Counted from the stretch's first letter, positions 1 to 13,073 are shown. The stretch: 64,000 bases of DNA from Avena insularis (GCA_023614405.1 CM042696.1:333365211-333429210), one strand, 5' to 3'. Made by a program: numbers and translations. The notes: generated by a model from the letters alone, not told the origin.

Positions 1-93
1 TTGGAACGGTAAGATCTCCTTTCTTATTAGTTGTGAGTGAGTTGTGAGAGTTTCCACCATACACATTCTGATTTTTGCACTAACCTACTAATC

Positions 94-1320
94 ATGTCTA
101 CTAGTGATGATGATGTTGTGTTGCAGAAGAAGAAAGATGAGGAGCTCGTCAATTGGCGTGAATATGAGGCTTTGAAATCCCACTTGACACGTGTGTTTAC
201 TAACACAACAGATGCCATTGACAAGAATCTCCAAGATATGAATATGAGATTGGATCAACATGTTGGGACGGTTGATACTATCCAAACGCAAGTGGCTACG
301 CTTAATGTCAATGTCACCACTTTGCAGCAGCCCATTGAGGGTTTGACAGCCGCCTTACATAGAAGGGAAAATCCTCAACATGATGATGCCTTTCATGATT
401 TCGATGAGGGTAGCGCTATTGATGTTGCTCCACATGTTGGCAGGGAACGTGCTATTCCCCCTGTCCATGCACCTGCTCATGGTCGTGGGTTTGCCATCTT
501 GGGCGTGGTCAACGTGTGCCAAACCAAGCTGCTGATGATGGTTTGGGCAAGCCAAAATTCTCAATTCCTAAGTTTGATGGTTCCATTGATCCTGAAGACT
601 ACCTCACCTGGGAATTGAAGATTGAGAAACTCTGGCGCTTATTTGACTATCCAGAAGATAAGAAGGTCAAGCTTGCGGCATCTAAATTTGATGGTTATGC
701 TTTGCGTTGGTGGGATGCTCTTGTGCAACATAGGAGAGAGGAAAATGAACTTCCTGTGATGGATTGGTGCGAGATGAAGCAAATCATGAAAGCTCATTTC
801 GTACCAACCAACTACTTGCGATCAATTTTTGATAAATTGACGCAATTGAAGCAAGGCACCATGACCGTTGATGAGTACTACATGGAGATGGAGATGCTTA
901 TGCAGCGTGCTCGAGTTCGTGAGTCCATTGAGATGACCATGCAACGATTCCTAAACAATCTGAAGTTACCGATCAAGAGCCTTGTTCGTCATCACAAGTA
1001 TGAGACCATGAATGAGTTGTTGCATCATGCTAGAGAGGCCGAATCCTAGTTGGCAGAAGAGGCGAAGTCACGCGCTCGTTTTCCATCCTCCAGCTGATTT
1101 TCGGCCAGACCTACTCCTCCTACAGCCGCGCCACCAGCTGCTGCTCCATTTACACCATCGGCCAAACCAGCAAGTACACCTTCGTTTGGTTCTAATGCTC
1201 GGAAACCCGCTGCTCCTGCTGCTAGCTCGGGTTCCAACATGTCTACTGCACGTACTCGTGATGTAGTGTGCCATACTTGTGGAGGTAGAGGTCACTACAA
1301 GAAAGATTGTCCAAACAGCA
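94..1320 (+). pseudogene. gag of CRM-like gypsy element (broken)
   Basis: Structural capsid/nucleocapsid polyprotein of the chromovirus. The ATG at 94 opens a polar N-terminal part. Frame then shifts near 520-540 into the capsid-like segment (FDGSIDPEDYLTWE, ALRWWDALVQ, LKQGTMTVDEYYMEME). A TAG stops this frame at about 1,047, after AREAES, where a Gln codon would be expected. A Pro/Ala-rich linker follows, and a CCHC zinc knuckle (CHTCGGRGHYKKDC) is encoded at about 1,269-1,310. At least one frameshift and one stop make it non-functional. Confidence 0.75.
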
Positions 1321-4300
1321 AGGTTATGTTTGTTAATGAACAAGGTGAAGTAGAAAGTGGAGATGAAGCTTCTGATGATGATATTGATGACGGCGAGGAA
1401 GGTGCTGATGCATATGCTGAGCGTGCACCCACTATTGTCGTATCTTCACGTCTACTTAGTGTGCAACCGGTTGAGGAATCCCAGCGTTGCAACTTGTTCC
1501 AAACAAAAGCTCTAGTTGGACCAAACAAAGCTTGCAAGGTAATTATTGATGGAGGTAGCTGTAGAAATCTTGCATGTAAGGAACTATGTGCCAAATTGAA
1601 TTTGACATACTTACCTCATCCCAAGCCATACTACATACAATGGTTGAGCAACAATGGTGAGATGAAGGTAAATCATATGGTACATGTGAATTTTCAAATA
1701 GGGCCATACAAAGATTCTATTGATTTTGATGTGGTTCCTATGACTGTTTGTCACCTACTATTGGGTCGGCCTTGGCTCTATGATCGCCATGTGCAACACA
1801 ATGGCCGACCCAATACATATCACTTGGAATTCAAAGGAAGTAAGATTACTATGCAGCCAATGACACCACAAGAAATTGTGAATGATTCTCGCCAAAAGAT
1901 AGAGGTGAACTTGAAGGAAGATACTACCACTCGGCGAGACTGTGTAACAGCTGTTCCTGATGTAATTGAGCCTAAATTGAGTGATATAACGAAAAGTGAG
2001 AGAGTGCCTGGGTTATTGATATTAGCCACCAAGGAGGATATGAGAGAGTTTCGTGAGGATCATACAGCCATGCCACTTGTGCTCATGTATAAGGGCGAGG
2101 TATTGGTTCCTAACGACATGATCCCTATTTCTCTTGGTGTCTCGTCTGTTTTGCAGGACTTTGGGGATGTGTTTCCAGAAGATGTACCCGCAGGCTTACC
2201 TCCATTGCGTGGTATAGAACATCAAGTGTACCTGATTCCTGGCGCCACACTTCCCAACCGTGCACCTTATAGGACTAATCTCGAAGAAACTAAGGAAATT
2301 CAGAAGCAAGTACAAGCGTTGCTGGATAAAGGGTACCTCCGTGTCTCTCTTAGCCCTTGTGCTGTTCCTGTTATTTTAGTTCCTAAGAAAGATGGTACAT
2401 GGCGCATGTGTGTTGATTGTAGAGCGATTAATAACATCACTATTCGATATCGTCATCCTATTCCACGCTTAGAGGATATGCTAGATGAATTGAGTGGTGC
2501 TGCTGTTTTCTCTAAAATTGACTTGCGTAGTGGTTATCATCAAATTAGGATGAAAGAAGGGGATGAATGGAAAACTGCTTTCAAACTAAATTCGGTTCGT
2601 ATGAGTGGTTAGTTATGCCCTTTGGTCTTACTAATGCACCTAGTACTTTTATGTGTTTGATGAATCATGTTTTGAGAGAGTTTATTGCTCGTTTCGTGGT
2701 TGTTTACTTTGATGATATACTCATATACAACCACATCGAATCTGAACATTGCACTCATATTAGACAAGTTTTGCAAGTGTTACGTGATAATAAATTGTAT
2801 GCTAATCTTGAGAAGTGTACATTTGCAAAAGATAAGGTCATATTCCTAGGATTTGTTGTTTCTCAGCATGGAGTAGAGGTAGATCAATCTAAAAATTGAA
2901 TCAATTCAGAATTGGCCTACTCCAATGAATGTTAGTCAAGTGCGTAGTTTCCACGGTCTCGATGGTTTCTATAGGCGCTTTGTGAAAGATTTTAGAACCA
3001 TTGCTGCACCATTAAATGATTTGACAAAGAAAGGTGTTCCTTTTGTATGGGGCGCGGCTCAAGACATTGCATTTGATACATTAAAACGTTTGCTTACTTC
3101 TGCACCATTACTTGCATTACCTGATTTTTCGAAGCAATTTGAAGTTGAACGTGATGCTACTGGTATAGGTATAGGTGGCGTTTTGATGCAAGAAGGTCGG
3201 CCTATAGCTTATTTTTCTGAGAAATTGACTGGTGCTCGTTTGAATTATTCTATCTATGATAAAGAATTGTATGCACTTGTTAGAGTACTTGAGGTTTGGC
3301 AACATTATTTGTGGCCAAAAGAATTCATCATACATTCTGATCATGAAGCATTGAAATACTTGAAAGCTCAATCAAACTTGCATAGAAGATTAGCTAAATG
3401 GGTTGAGTTCATTGAGTCTTTTCCTTACATCATTAACTATAAGAAGGGAAAAGACAAGTTGTTGCTGATGCTCTATCTAGGAAGAACATGCTATTAACCA
3501 ATCTTGATGTTAAAATTCCTGGATTAGAAGCTATTTGTGCACTTTATGCAACTGACCATGATTTTGCTGAACCATATCGTTTGTGTGCTCTTAGAAACAC
3601 ATGGGATAAGTATCATATACATGATGGATATTTGTTTCGAGCTAACAAACTATGTATTGCAAAATCGTTGTTGCGTTTGTTATTAGTGCAGGAATCACAT
3701 GCTGGTGGTTTGATGGGTCACTTTGGGCGTGAGAAGACGTTGCTCATGCTTGCTGATCACTTTTATTGGCCCAAGATGAGGCGTGATGTGTACAGATTTG
3801 TGAGCCGATGTATTACATGCCACAAGTCGAAATCTAAGCTGAGGCCTCATGGTTTGTATACACCTCTCTCTGCACCGACTACTCCATGGGAAGACATTAG
3901 TATGGATTTTGTGCTAGGTCTACGTAAAACTCAGAGAGGTCATGATTCTATATTTGTGGTAGCGGATAGGTTCTCTAAGATGGCTCATTTTATTGTCTGC
4001 CACAAAAGCGACGATGCGTCGCATGTTGCTAACCTGTTTTTCAGGGACATCGTGAGATTACATGGAGTACCAAAGACGATTATTTCTGACCGTGATGTAA
4101 AGTTCATGAGCTACTTTTGGAAGACCTTATGGGGAAAGCTAGGAACAAAGTTGTTGTTCAGTACTACATGTCATCCCCAAACAGATGGTCAAACGGAGCT
4201 GATGAATCGAACATTGTCACAGCTGCTAAGGACCATGATTAAAAAGAATTTGTGGGAGTGGAAGAGTGTTTGCCACATGTTGAGTTTGCTTACAACAGGG

Positions 4301-4782
4301 CTATGCATTCAACTACTCATCTTTGTCCTTTTGAGGTGGTGTATGGTTTCAAGCCATTGACGCCACTTGATATGTTGCCTCTGCCATTACATGAGAGAGT
4401 TGATATGGAGGCATCAAAACGTGTTGATTATGTGAAGAAAATACATGAGAAGACTCGAGAGGCTATTGAGAAGAAAGGCAAGAACATTGCTGCTGCAAGG
4501 AATCAAGCAAGGAAAGAAGTGTTGTTCAAGCCTAGAGATATGGTTTGGGTGCATCTACACAAGGATAGGTTTCCACTACTTCGAAAGTCAAAGTTGAAGC
4601 CACGTGGTGCTGGTCCTTACAAGGTGTTAGCTAAGATTAATGATAACGCCTACTTGGTTGATATACCAATTGAGGAGTTTGGTGGAGTTAGCAATAGCTT
4701 CAACGTTGCTGATTTGTCACCATATGCTGGAGAAGACCTTGGAGCATCAAGGTCGACGCCTTTTGAAGGGGGAGGGAGATGA
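1321..4782 (+). pseudogene. pol of CRM-like gypsy element: protease, RT, RNase H, integrase (broken)
   Basis: Protease region has the retropepsin-like IIDGGSCRNLA (about 1,540-1,575). RT (about 2,280-2,880) has VPKKDGTWRMCVDCRAIN, FSKIDLRSGYHQIRM, MPFGLTNAPSTF and the catalytic YFDDILIY. RNase H (about 3,130-3,460) has [22 protein letters not shown] and HSDHEALK. Integrase has the H-H-C-C finger (GHFGREKT...CITCHK), D in MDFVLGL, D in IISDRDVKF and the downstream HPQTDGQTE region, then a C-terminal part ending FNVADLSPY. One-base frameshifts fall near 2,590, 2,890, 3,460 and 4,245. The integrase stop TGA at 4,780-4,782 coincides exactly with the first bases of the 3' LTR. Domain order RT-RH-IN is diagnostic of Ty3/gypsy. 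Confidence 0.85.
4765..4779 (+). other. polypurine tract of CRM-like element
   Basis: An uninterrupted purine run (GAAGGGGGAGGGAGA) lies directly before the LTR start TGATGAGG. This is the expected primer for plus-strand DNA synthesis and it fixes the LTR boundary. Confidence 0.75.
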
Positions 4783-5445
4783 TGAGGACATCCCTACAAT
4801 CACACCTACCCCAATGACTACTGAAGATGCTACAACTATTGCAAGAAAGGATCAGTCCAATGAGATTAGAATTGGACCTGTTACAAGAGCTCGTGCTAAG
4901 CTACTAGAACAACATGTGAATTTACTCCTAAATGAATCTGGTACTTTGACTGATGAGAACTTTATACTGCCTAAGTCTATGCATTTATGTATGATCAGGT
5001 TCGTTGGAGAAACAAGCATGGCGCGAGGAGGAGAAGGGCTAGAAGAGAAGCCCAACATCATGATCGCCCAAGGATGCGCGAGGGAGGAGCGGGAGGAAGG
5101 CGCAAGAGAAGATCATCAAGACGAAGGCAAAAAGATCTGCTACGACCGGAGTGTCCGGCCAGAACCACCCGGACTGTCCGGCCTGGTCGAGAGGCAAACC
5201 GGCGTAGACATTCAATATGCTAGTTCGGACACTACACGGACACCACCCGGAAACTTCAAAGTTTCCGGCCAGACCGGACTGTCCGGCACACTTCACCCGG
5301 AGTGTCCGGCCTGACCGGACTGTCCAACCTTGACCGGGAGTGTCCGCCCGCCGACCGAATCTGGTCCGAGTCGGTTTGTATCCGTTTGAGTCATCTGCGT
5401 TTAGTTTCGGTTTCTGGCCGCCCCAGCCGCCCTTATAAGCTATGG
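4780..5445 (+). repeat. 3' LTR of CRM-like element, part 1 (U3 side)
   Basis: It starts TGATGAGGACATCC right after the polypurine tract. A reading frame continues through it (about 4,787-5,312) with the motif GPVTRARAKLLEQ, as if the integrase tail once extended into the LTR. From 5,140 to 5,365 it is packed with short CCGGACTGTCCGG-type repeats. A TATA-like CCTTATAAGC at 5,431-5,440 lies just before the insertion point of element A, so the promoter is separated from its downstream part. The last five bases (5,441-5,445, TATGG) are the target duplication of element A. Confidence 0.7.
5140..5365 (+). repeat. cluster of CCGGACTGTCCGG / GTGTCCGGCC motifs
   Basis: At least six closely related GC-rich motifs (GTGTCCGGCC, GGACTGTCCGGC and variants) occur within about 220 bases of the LTR, near 5,151, 5,174, 5,278, 5,300, 5,318 and 5,340. 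Several are partly palindromic. Similar GGACTGTCCGG-rich stretches are familiar to me from grass retrotransposon LTRs; a function is not established here. Confidence 0.65.
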
Positions 5446-8400
5446 TGTAGCATCCCAATTGTCTAACAATTGCAATGCTACTAGCCTAGTCTATATAATG
5501 GCTACTTCAAATATATAATTGTTGCATCATAATTATATCATGCTCATGTCATCATGCCACCTTGCATTTGAGCATCATATAAAACCCTTTTTGTTTTGGT
5601 TCTTCTCTCATATGCATTGTTAATTGTATTTGCCTCTTGATATTGTATTTGGTTCTTGATATATTGTTTAATGCCCAAGTTGAGTTGTGGGCATATCTTT
5701 TATTCAACTCCACCACCTTTTCTTTCACCACCTTATAATTCCACCATCCAACTAAATATGAGCTTGGCACTTATTGGTTTTACCTCTAGCTCATGTGGGT
5801 TGGGATGGATCCAATTCTTTTCCACATGCTCTCATCTTGGCATCATGTTGTTTTCACATTATCGATATATGAGAGCCACATGGCCATCTTTGCATGCCTT
5901 GGGAGTGGAACCATTTTTCCTAGCTTCCACATGGATTATTATGGATTTATGCTCATGTGGGAGTATTTTTGGGACTATTAAACATCTAGTGGAATATACA
6001 CACTAGTAATTCCCAATTATAATCCAATGTGATCATCTCCATCTACTCCACTTGGAATTCCTTCTAAATTCTTTTGCTTAGGCCTTACTCCAATTTTGGG
6101 AATGCATAATAATAATGCCATGTACTATTCACAAGAATCAACATGGCAATAAATATTTTGCATGGGCCATACAAGTGCCACCTTTTCTAGCATTTGGTTT
6201 TTATTTGAATTTTGAGTGGATCTTTATAAAACCACATCCCTCTCTCTCTCTCTTTTCCTCATGATCTTGCTTGATCTAGGTTTGGAGCATGCATGCTTCT
6301 AAAGCCCTAGCTCTCACCCCTCTTTCTCTAATCCTCTATCTAAGTTCCCTCTCATCACCTACCCCATCATCACCATACCCCTCTACCCCACTCTCTAAAC
6401 CACCCCACCTACCCCTAACCCTCACACCCCCCTTCTAAGCAAAACCCTAAGCTACCCTACCCTCTCTCGGCCTCTCTCCTCTCCCCTCCTTGCTGGCCCC
6501 ACCTGGCCACCCTGGCCCACCTAGCTACCCCACCCAAACAAGCCCTAGCCCGAGCCATACCCCCTCTCCCCTCCTACCCTAGCTCTAACCCGAGGCTACT
6601 CCTCCCTCTCTCTTTTCTCTCTATGCCATAAGGGCCCTCCAACCCGAGCATGTCCCTGCCTCCTTGGCCTCACCTCAGCCCCACTGGAAGCCACCACCTG
6701 CCACCTGCCTCGCCTGACGAGCACGTGAGGAAGGAGGGAGAAAAGTGGCCGAGCCACCTTTTCCCATCTACCCCATCTCCCCACGGCACCTTCCTCCCCC
6801 CCTCTCTCTGCTTTATCCACCTCACGGTCCTCCTGCATCTCCAGATCTGGCCGAGGCGCCCTGCCCGCTCCACTCTCTTCTCCATCGCCGCCAGCTAACC
6901 ATCGCCGGCCACCCGGCAATCCACCTGCAGTACGAGGAGGCGTGGTGTTGTGGTCGTCGAGGAAGGACAGGAGATCCCCGGCGTCGCCTCTGTACACAGC
7001 AGCGAGGAGGAGGAGCCCCAAGCCGCTGAACACCGACGCGCTCCGACGTGAAACCCTAGCTCCGGTCCGTCTGCGTCATCGCCGTCTCCCTGCGCCCCAG
7101 GCCGATCCGACCACGTCAACCAACTCTCGGTGAGCTACCCAACCCCCCAGACATCCTCGTCGTCGCGGCCTTGCCCTGGACGCGCCGGACAATCCGACGA
7201 ACGGCCTCTGTGCGCCGGTGTCGCGTACGTTTCTTCTCGCCATAGCGTCGCGTAAGCCCCATCTAGTCCTCGCCCACCTCCCAGACATCAACCCCCACCT
7301 AGCCCAGTGGCTGCCGCCTCCGCGCGCGCACGCCAGGTCCGAGGATCGATTCTCCGCGCCGCGCCTGCGTCAGACGCGCACCGATCTATCCACGCGACGC
7401 GGAGAAGATCCACAGTACGGTGCTCTTTTTGCTGATAACCCCCTGCAGCTTCTTTCGGCTAAACCCGCGCTCCTTTTGGCCCACTAGTCAGCCGCCGTGG
7501 TATTCTCCTAGAAAACCCCTGGCTTTTTGTAAACCTTGGCCTCCAGCTCCCCCCCATTAGTTAGTTTCTTTTTCCGTCGCTGTCAAGTGGACCAGCGTGC
7601 TCGCCCCACCTGTCTTCTTAAATTTGGGTTAGCTCGCGGTGAAAAACCTTTCTGCGTGTGTAGCCCAGTCAGCAGATGGCCCCACTCGTCTGTGGCTGTG
7701 GCTGGGTCTGTCTGTGTATAAAAAGATTTTCTGGTTATCTGTTTAAATTCAAACTTATTCAAAATTAATTCAAATTCAAATTTAAATCTGTTTTTAAATA
7801 ACTTTTAAAATAAAAATCCAAATAATACAAATAATATATGTTTTCAAATCAGAAAAATGTGAGGAATTCAAATCTTTCATCCAAAATATATTTTGAACAT
7901 TTAAAATTGCAAGTTGCTTAAAATTACAATAAAATGCCCTTCCACTTTAATTAATTAATAACTTTTGTTTTATAACTCCAAATTTAACAAATAATATGTC
8001 TAAAATGATTAGCTCGACAAGACCCTTCTGTTTATGCAATCCTTTATCTGTTTTGCAGCATGCATCATATAAATATAAAGTGAACAGCAACTAAAATGAG
8101 GATAAAATGAGGCCAAAACTCAATAAAATGATTTATTCTTGTATTCCACACCTCACCCATGCCATGCTACTTTATTGCCATGCAAAGTGTGCATCATTCA
8201 TCATGGCATGATTGTTTGCTTGTCGCATTTAATTCATATGCTTGCGCACTTTATTTATGTTGGCCCATGTTTGTTTGGTTCTTCTTCGAATAGACGCTGC
8301 GCAGGGGCTATATCAAGACAACCAGGAGCACTACCCAGATCCATCCCTTGCTTCAACTGAGCTGCCAGGCAAGCACTACCACATGCTTGCATACATATAG

Positions 8401-10046
8401 TACCTATTGCCTCTTTCTTATTCTTGCATCATTGAGTCGCGATTGCATTAAATTGAATCCCAAGTATTGCATAGCCTTTACTTTTAAACCCCACCGAAGC
8501 TTGTTCCTCCATCCCATGAGCCATTACTACAGGAGTTGTTTGAGCCATGCGAGTCGAGAACAGCATGTGTAGGGTATGTGAGTGTCCGATGGATAATGAG
8601 GTACCTAAACAACTTAACTTTGAGTAGTAATGGGATAACTAATGAAAGTGGCATCGGTGAGCCATATTCGCTATTTGGTTTTTCAGGCTCACTTGTGTCC
8701 TGAGGACCCAGTACTTGATTCCTGTTCCTTGAATATTCGCTTATCCACATCCGGGAGGCTTATGAACCCCTGAGCCGAGCTTGATTCATTCTTATTTCTT
8801 GGGGCCACAAACTAGTTTGAGGTTTTATTCTATCCTGTACTTATGCCATGCTTTATCGCTTTATTTAAATTGTGCGAGGTAACCTGCACGCAGGTCCGTT
8901 AGGTCTGCTGTGTCGACAAGCCCACCACACTTTCGGTTCCCAAATGCTTCTGACCACACAAACCTTGAGTCCGTCTCATAGCCGCCAGCTTCTATGGTAG
9001 CTTAATGGGGTGGCCCTGAAATATTTCTGAATCTGTGATCGCTTTGTCGTGATCGCCTCGTTGGGTTTTGATTTGGTTTTTCCGAGGCATATCGAGTGTG
9101 TGTTGTTATTTGTGCACCCTAGGGTAAAACTTTCAAAGCCGTGTCCGCGTTATGGATGACTTGGAGCACGCTTTCGATCATAGACAAGAATAACTAAAGT
9201 ACCGCTTTTAATTTGACTAAATAACTGACTAGTAAATAGTCCAACACTCATGGAATGGTTAATAAAACTGCCAACGGATGAGGGGGTTGTTCGTCCGCTT
9301 CCTCGTCGGTAAGCGAGGAGGAGGATGGATCTGTGGATATTACCGTTTAAACTGTTATAACTGTTGTTATTAATTCACGGACATCCGTCTATCTCTGGTT
9401 AGGCGGATGGTTAGCGGGTATCTATAGAATTGCTAGGGTTTATCTTTTGCTGCAATTGCGTCACCCTAGGTTGTGTCCCCTTAGCGGCATAAAGACTTCT
9501 TGAAAACCCTAGGGTCTCACACGATAAATTATTGGTCAGATGAGCAGTACACTCGCAAGATGGATACTGGGTGGAAGAGGCAGACGATGTGGGCAACGAT
9601 CATTCGTAGAGATTTCGAACGGGATCCGTGAGATCTATGGGCGGATCTGCTTATTTATGGGGCATCTTATGCCGATTTGCTTCTTATCCGTATCGATTTT
9701 GTCTTCCGCTCCGCTTGATACTCGATGTTTGATGTATGAGGAGATATCCTAAACTATTATATCTATCTAGGATATTTGGATCTTGCCGTATGGCGTTATA
9801 TATTTCCTTTCTTTTTAGATGGAATGGCTCGATGTCTGTTGTATGGTGGCTTGCATACATACTCATTTGTGTATGTAGTTGATCCCTTCGCCGACATTAC
9901 GCGCCTGTTCTTGTCCTGATGTTTGAAATGGTTGGGACGGCCGAAAGGTCTACTGTGGAGTGGCATTTGGGCCCCACCGTACTATTTCAACCATTTCCGT
10001 TCATCCAGGCTTGTAACTAGGAGCGTAATTCACCGAGGTAGTTACA
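5446..10046 (+). repeat. left LTR of element A (4,601 bp)
   Basis: It has TGTA...TACA termini. The first 36 bases contain nested inverted repeats (TAGCAT/ATGCTA around CAATTGT/ACAATTG). Content by stretch: AT-rich 5.5-6.2 kb, a CT microsatellite at 6,238-6,256, a pyrimidine-rich then GC-rich coding-like stretch at 6.6-7.45 kb full of spurious ORFs on both strands, AT-rich 7.74-8.1 kb, then mixed sequence. I see no conserved protein domain in it. The GC-rich ORFs change frame between the two LTR copies, so I do not call them genes. Confidence 0.92.
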
Positions 10047-10048
10047 AT

Positions 10049-10060
10049 TGGTATCGAGCC
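10049..10060 (+). other. primer binding site of element A
   Basis: TGGTATCGAGCC begins two bases after the LTR end. It matches the usual plant initiator-tRNA-Met primer site (TGGTATCAGAGCC) except for a small change in the middle. Confidence 0.7.
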
Positions 10061-13000
10061 ATCCCGACCTTCGTGGTCTCAGCCAAATGGTCGTCCATCT
10101 AGCAAATATTTTGGTAGCTATGTATACTAGGGAAAAACAAACGCGAGAGTAGGACTGCTTCCACTTTTCTTCTTACCCACCCACCACCCTTTTCTTGTAA
10201 GGAAGTGTAACGTTTTCAATCCTCTTCTTAAAATTCAAACTAGGATTCACGTGTTCGGTTTCTCGTAGTACCATAGGAAGTGTGTGTGTGTAATTCCTTG
10301 TCTATCTGTTGCATCCAACATGTTATCTTTATCCGCCCTTGGTTATCAATGTTGGTACATTCCATCTTCGATGTTTTTGAAAACCGCGATCTATCGACTC
10401 CTTGTTAACCGTGCCATCTTCTTAAGGGTGTCCTTCCTTCTAGCAACTCCACATTCGTAAGCATCATTGCTAATCTCTATCGCTAAGTGATTTTATGATC
10501 TATTGGTACTTTAATGCCGAAAATGCGGAAAATTTTTCTTTGATATATTCGTGTTTCCACACCTTTTCATCGTCGTGTGAAACATTATCTATCTCCCTTT
10601 TATCAGCATGTTCATGCTAACTCATTATTTTGTCACCGGCGCTTAATCCTGGAGTTTCTTATCATCTCCAAATCTCTTGGGCTAATTACATAACATGTGT
10701 CGATCCGATCTTTGGTGATTGTAATTTGGCTCTCGCATAACTATATTCCACGCATGATAAGTGTCGATTGGAATATGGAAAATGCTATCAACCGTCACCA
10801 TCTGGAGGATAAGGTTATCTCCTGTGATTTTGAGTACACCGTGATCATATCTATGCATATTCAAGCATCTTTGGAAATCCGGAGTTTCCCAAGGCACTAC
10901 GGCGGTCTATCATCTGTCCATCATGCTGCAAATCTTTTTGAACTCCATATCTGCAAAATTCTCTTTGATACGAGGGAATTGCATCTTTTCGTATCTGATA
11001 GTTTTGCTTCAGGTATGAGCTATCATCGTTTCTTTATCCAAGATCTCTTTATCTTTGAAACCGGTGATCCGATCGACAATGTGAACCAGGCGACATCTCT
11101 TTTCTTCGAAGGACCAGATAATCTATTCTTCCAGTGCATCTTCTTCAGCACGAACCCGTGCTCTTAATATTGATCTTTCTAAGAGCGTTGAGCTCAGGAA
11201 GTGTTCGAGCATTTGTTCGTTCCTCTCGCCTTTTGAACTTGATATTCTGGGAATATCCTGTTAATCCATGGTGGTATATGTTGATAATATGCTTGCCTAA
11301 TCCATATCAATAGAAGGAGATGGAAGATCATCTGTGTCTCTTTCTCTCAAGCTTCGTGAGCATTGCCTGTGTGCAAGTTCTCAAAGCGTGAATTCTAACT
11401 TTTTGAAGTCACCTATCTCGACCACGTCCTTCTGCTAAATACATTGCTTCAATTCTGGAATTGGCAATTCATTGTTAATTCCATCCTCCATCTTCAACCA
11501 ATCCGGAGTTGTTCCTTGTTGGCAAGTTATCATCGTTCCTAAAGATTTTCCTCAAAATTGCTAAATCTCTCTCAATCATTTCAAGAACAACATGGAGTTC
11601 TTTCACCTCAGTCTCATCAAGTGATCCTTTGAAACCCTCTTGTTCTATCGTCTATGCTCAATCCACCAGAGACCATGAAGACCTTTCAGATCTTGTTTTT
11701 CCTTATGTTCAAGTGGTGCTATCTTTTTCTTTGCCTGTGGAATCTTGCAGTTCTTCTCCGTAATCTTCCTTCATATCTTTCCGGTGGCTGGTTACTTATG
11801 ACATGATGACAACATCATCATCTTTATCTATCTATGAACCCGGCAAATCGTTTGCATCTATTCTTGTTTTCTAACGGAGTTCCATGAGTTATTGTCAATA
11901 CCTTCAGTCTGTTTCGGTAGTTGGGTTGCATGGTTTTCTTATTCATGTGCGAAGTAATGCTTTGGGTGCGGGATGGAGTAGCTACCATACCACTACTCTT
12001 ATCATTCACTCTTGTACATTGAATTGGTGAATTAATGTGATTTCACTCATTCCACGGAAGTTAGAGGTGGCCTTTATTCCTTGATACTTTTACTTCCGTC
12101 CTTGTTTTCCGGAGTGCTCTCTCGAAGAAGGTAATCAATAATCTCTTGTTGGTGATCTCACCCTTTCTACATGGAGCCAAATCTTCAATTATCTGGTGGA
12201 AACAAACGCAAACTCCTTTCGGCCCTCGTCATTCTACCGGTGCTCGACATCCACAAACAAGATGAAAGGAAACTATCTCTCTCTTTGTTTCATCAATTCT
12301 TTTTCTGTGGTAAAGCCAATTATGGTTGGTGCCATCAGCATAAATCTATTGCGTTAGCCTCAAGGCTAAAGAAAGCAATAAGTATCTCCACAATAAACTC
12401 CAGATCCTCCATACTCTTTGCTTCTCGGGATTCCACCATGATCTAGCTTCACATCCGTCTCTGGAAGTTATATCCGCGCACCTCAATTGCGTGATCCTTT
12501 GGTTCTTACCGGCGCAAGAAGAATCTAATCCGACAGTGTCTAACTAAATCTTTCTGTTGATATCAAGGGACTCTATTGTTTGAAGGCGATATTGTTTCCG
12601 TACTTCATTTCTCTAATCCGAGAGAGGATACGATGCTATTGTCATAGTGGTTCAAAACCTCTCCAATCTAGCTCTTTTCTTCCGGCGAGACAAAGTTTAC
12701 ATCCTCTCTAGTATCGGTAAATCTTTAATCTTAACAGTGTGCCTTTCTATATCCATGATACATCATCTTCTCTTTTTATTTCACAAGTGGTTCTATTCTT
12801 TTATCATGTTTCTTGAGAGAACCGGAGCTATGTCCATCCTATCCTTCTTGCCTCACGACAATCCTTCAACTCGTCTAACCCGTTGTTTCTCAAGCAAAAC
12901 GCAAGACTCGCAACAAGTCTAGCAAGTTTTGCAAGGTGTGGTGGTCACACCATTCCGTTGTTCATCAACTTGGGAACGTGAGGGTCACCTTCGTTCGAAC

Positions 13001-13073
13001 ACCTGCCTCTCCTGGTGTTGTTTTCTTTTTCCTAGGAATCTCGGGGCGAGATTCTTGTTTAGTGGGGGAGAGT
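10061..13073 (+). other. internal domain of element A, no intact gag-pol
   Basis: This is 3.0 kb without any recognisable RT, RNase H or integrase catalytic motif in any frame. The longest plus-strand ORF (10,697-11,167, 156 codons) is unrecognised and probably fortuitous. The last 120 bases read, in one frame, CSSTWEREGHLRSNTC followed by a degenerate tail and a stop. This resembles the end of a Tekay/Del-type integrase chromodomain (compare ATWEREDYIRTEFPNLF at the end of element B). The purine tract AGTGGGGGAGAG (13,061-13,072) abuts the right LTR. The domain is inferred to be a decayed derivative of a chromovirus. Confidence 0.7.

Noticed and set aside
1..4782. Calling the window centromeric because of a CRM-like element
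   Set aside because: CRM-lineage elements also occur outside centromeres, and no satellite array or other centromere signal is present.
6596..7490. Many GC-rich ORFs on both strands (also 14,249-15,127)
   Set aside because: They lie inside the LTRs of element A, overlap on both strands, and change frame between the two LTR copies.
10682..11167. Overlapping ORFs (156 and 71 codons) inside element A
   Set aside because: No motif in either strand and no matching frame conservation; likely chance in a decayed interior.
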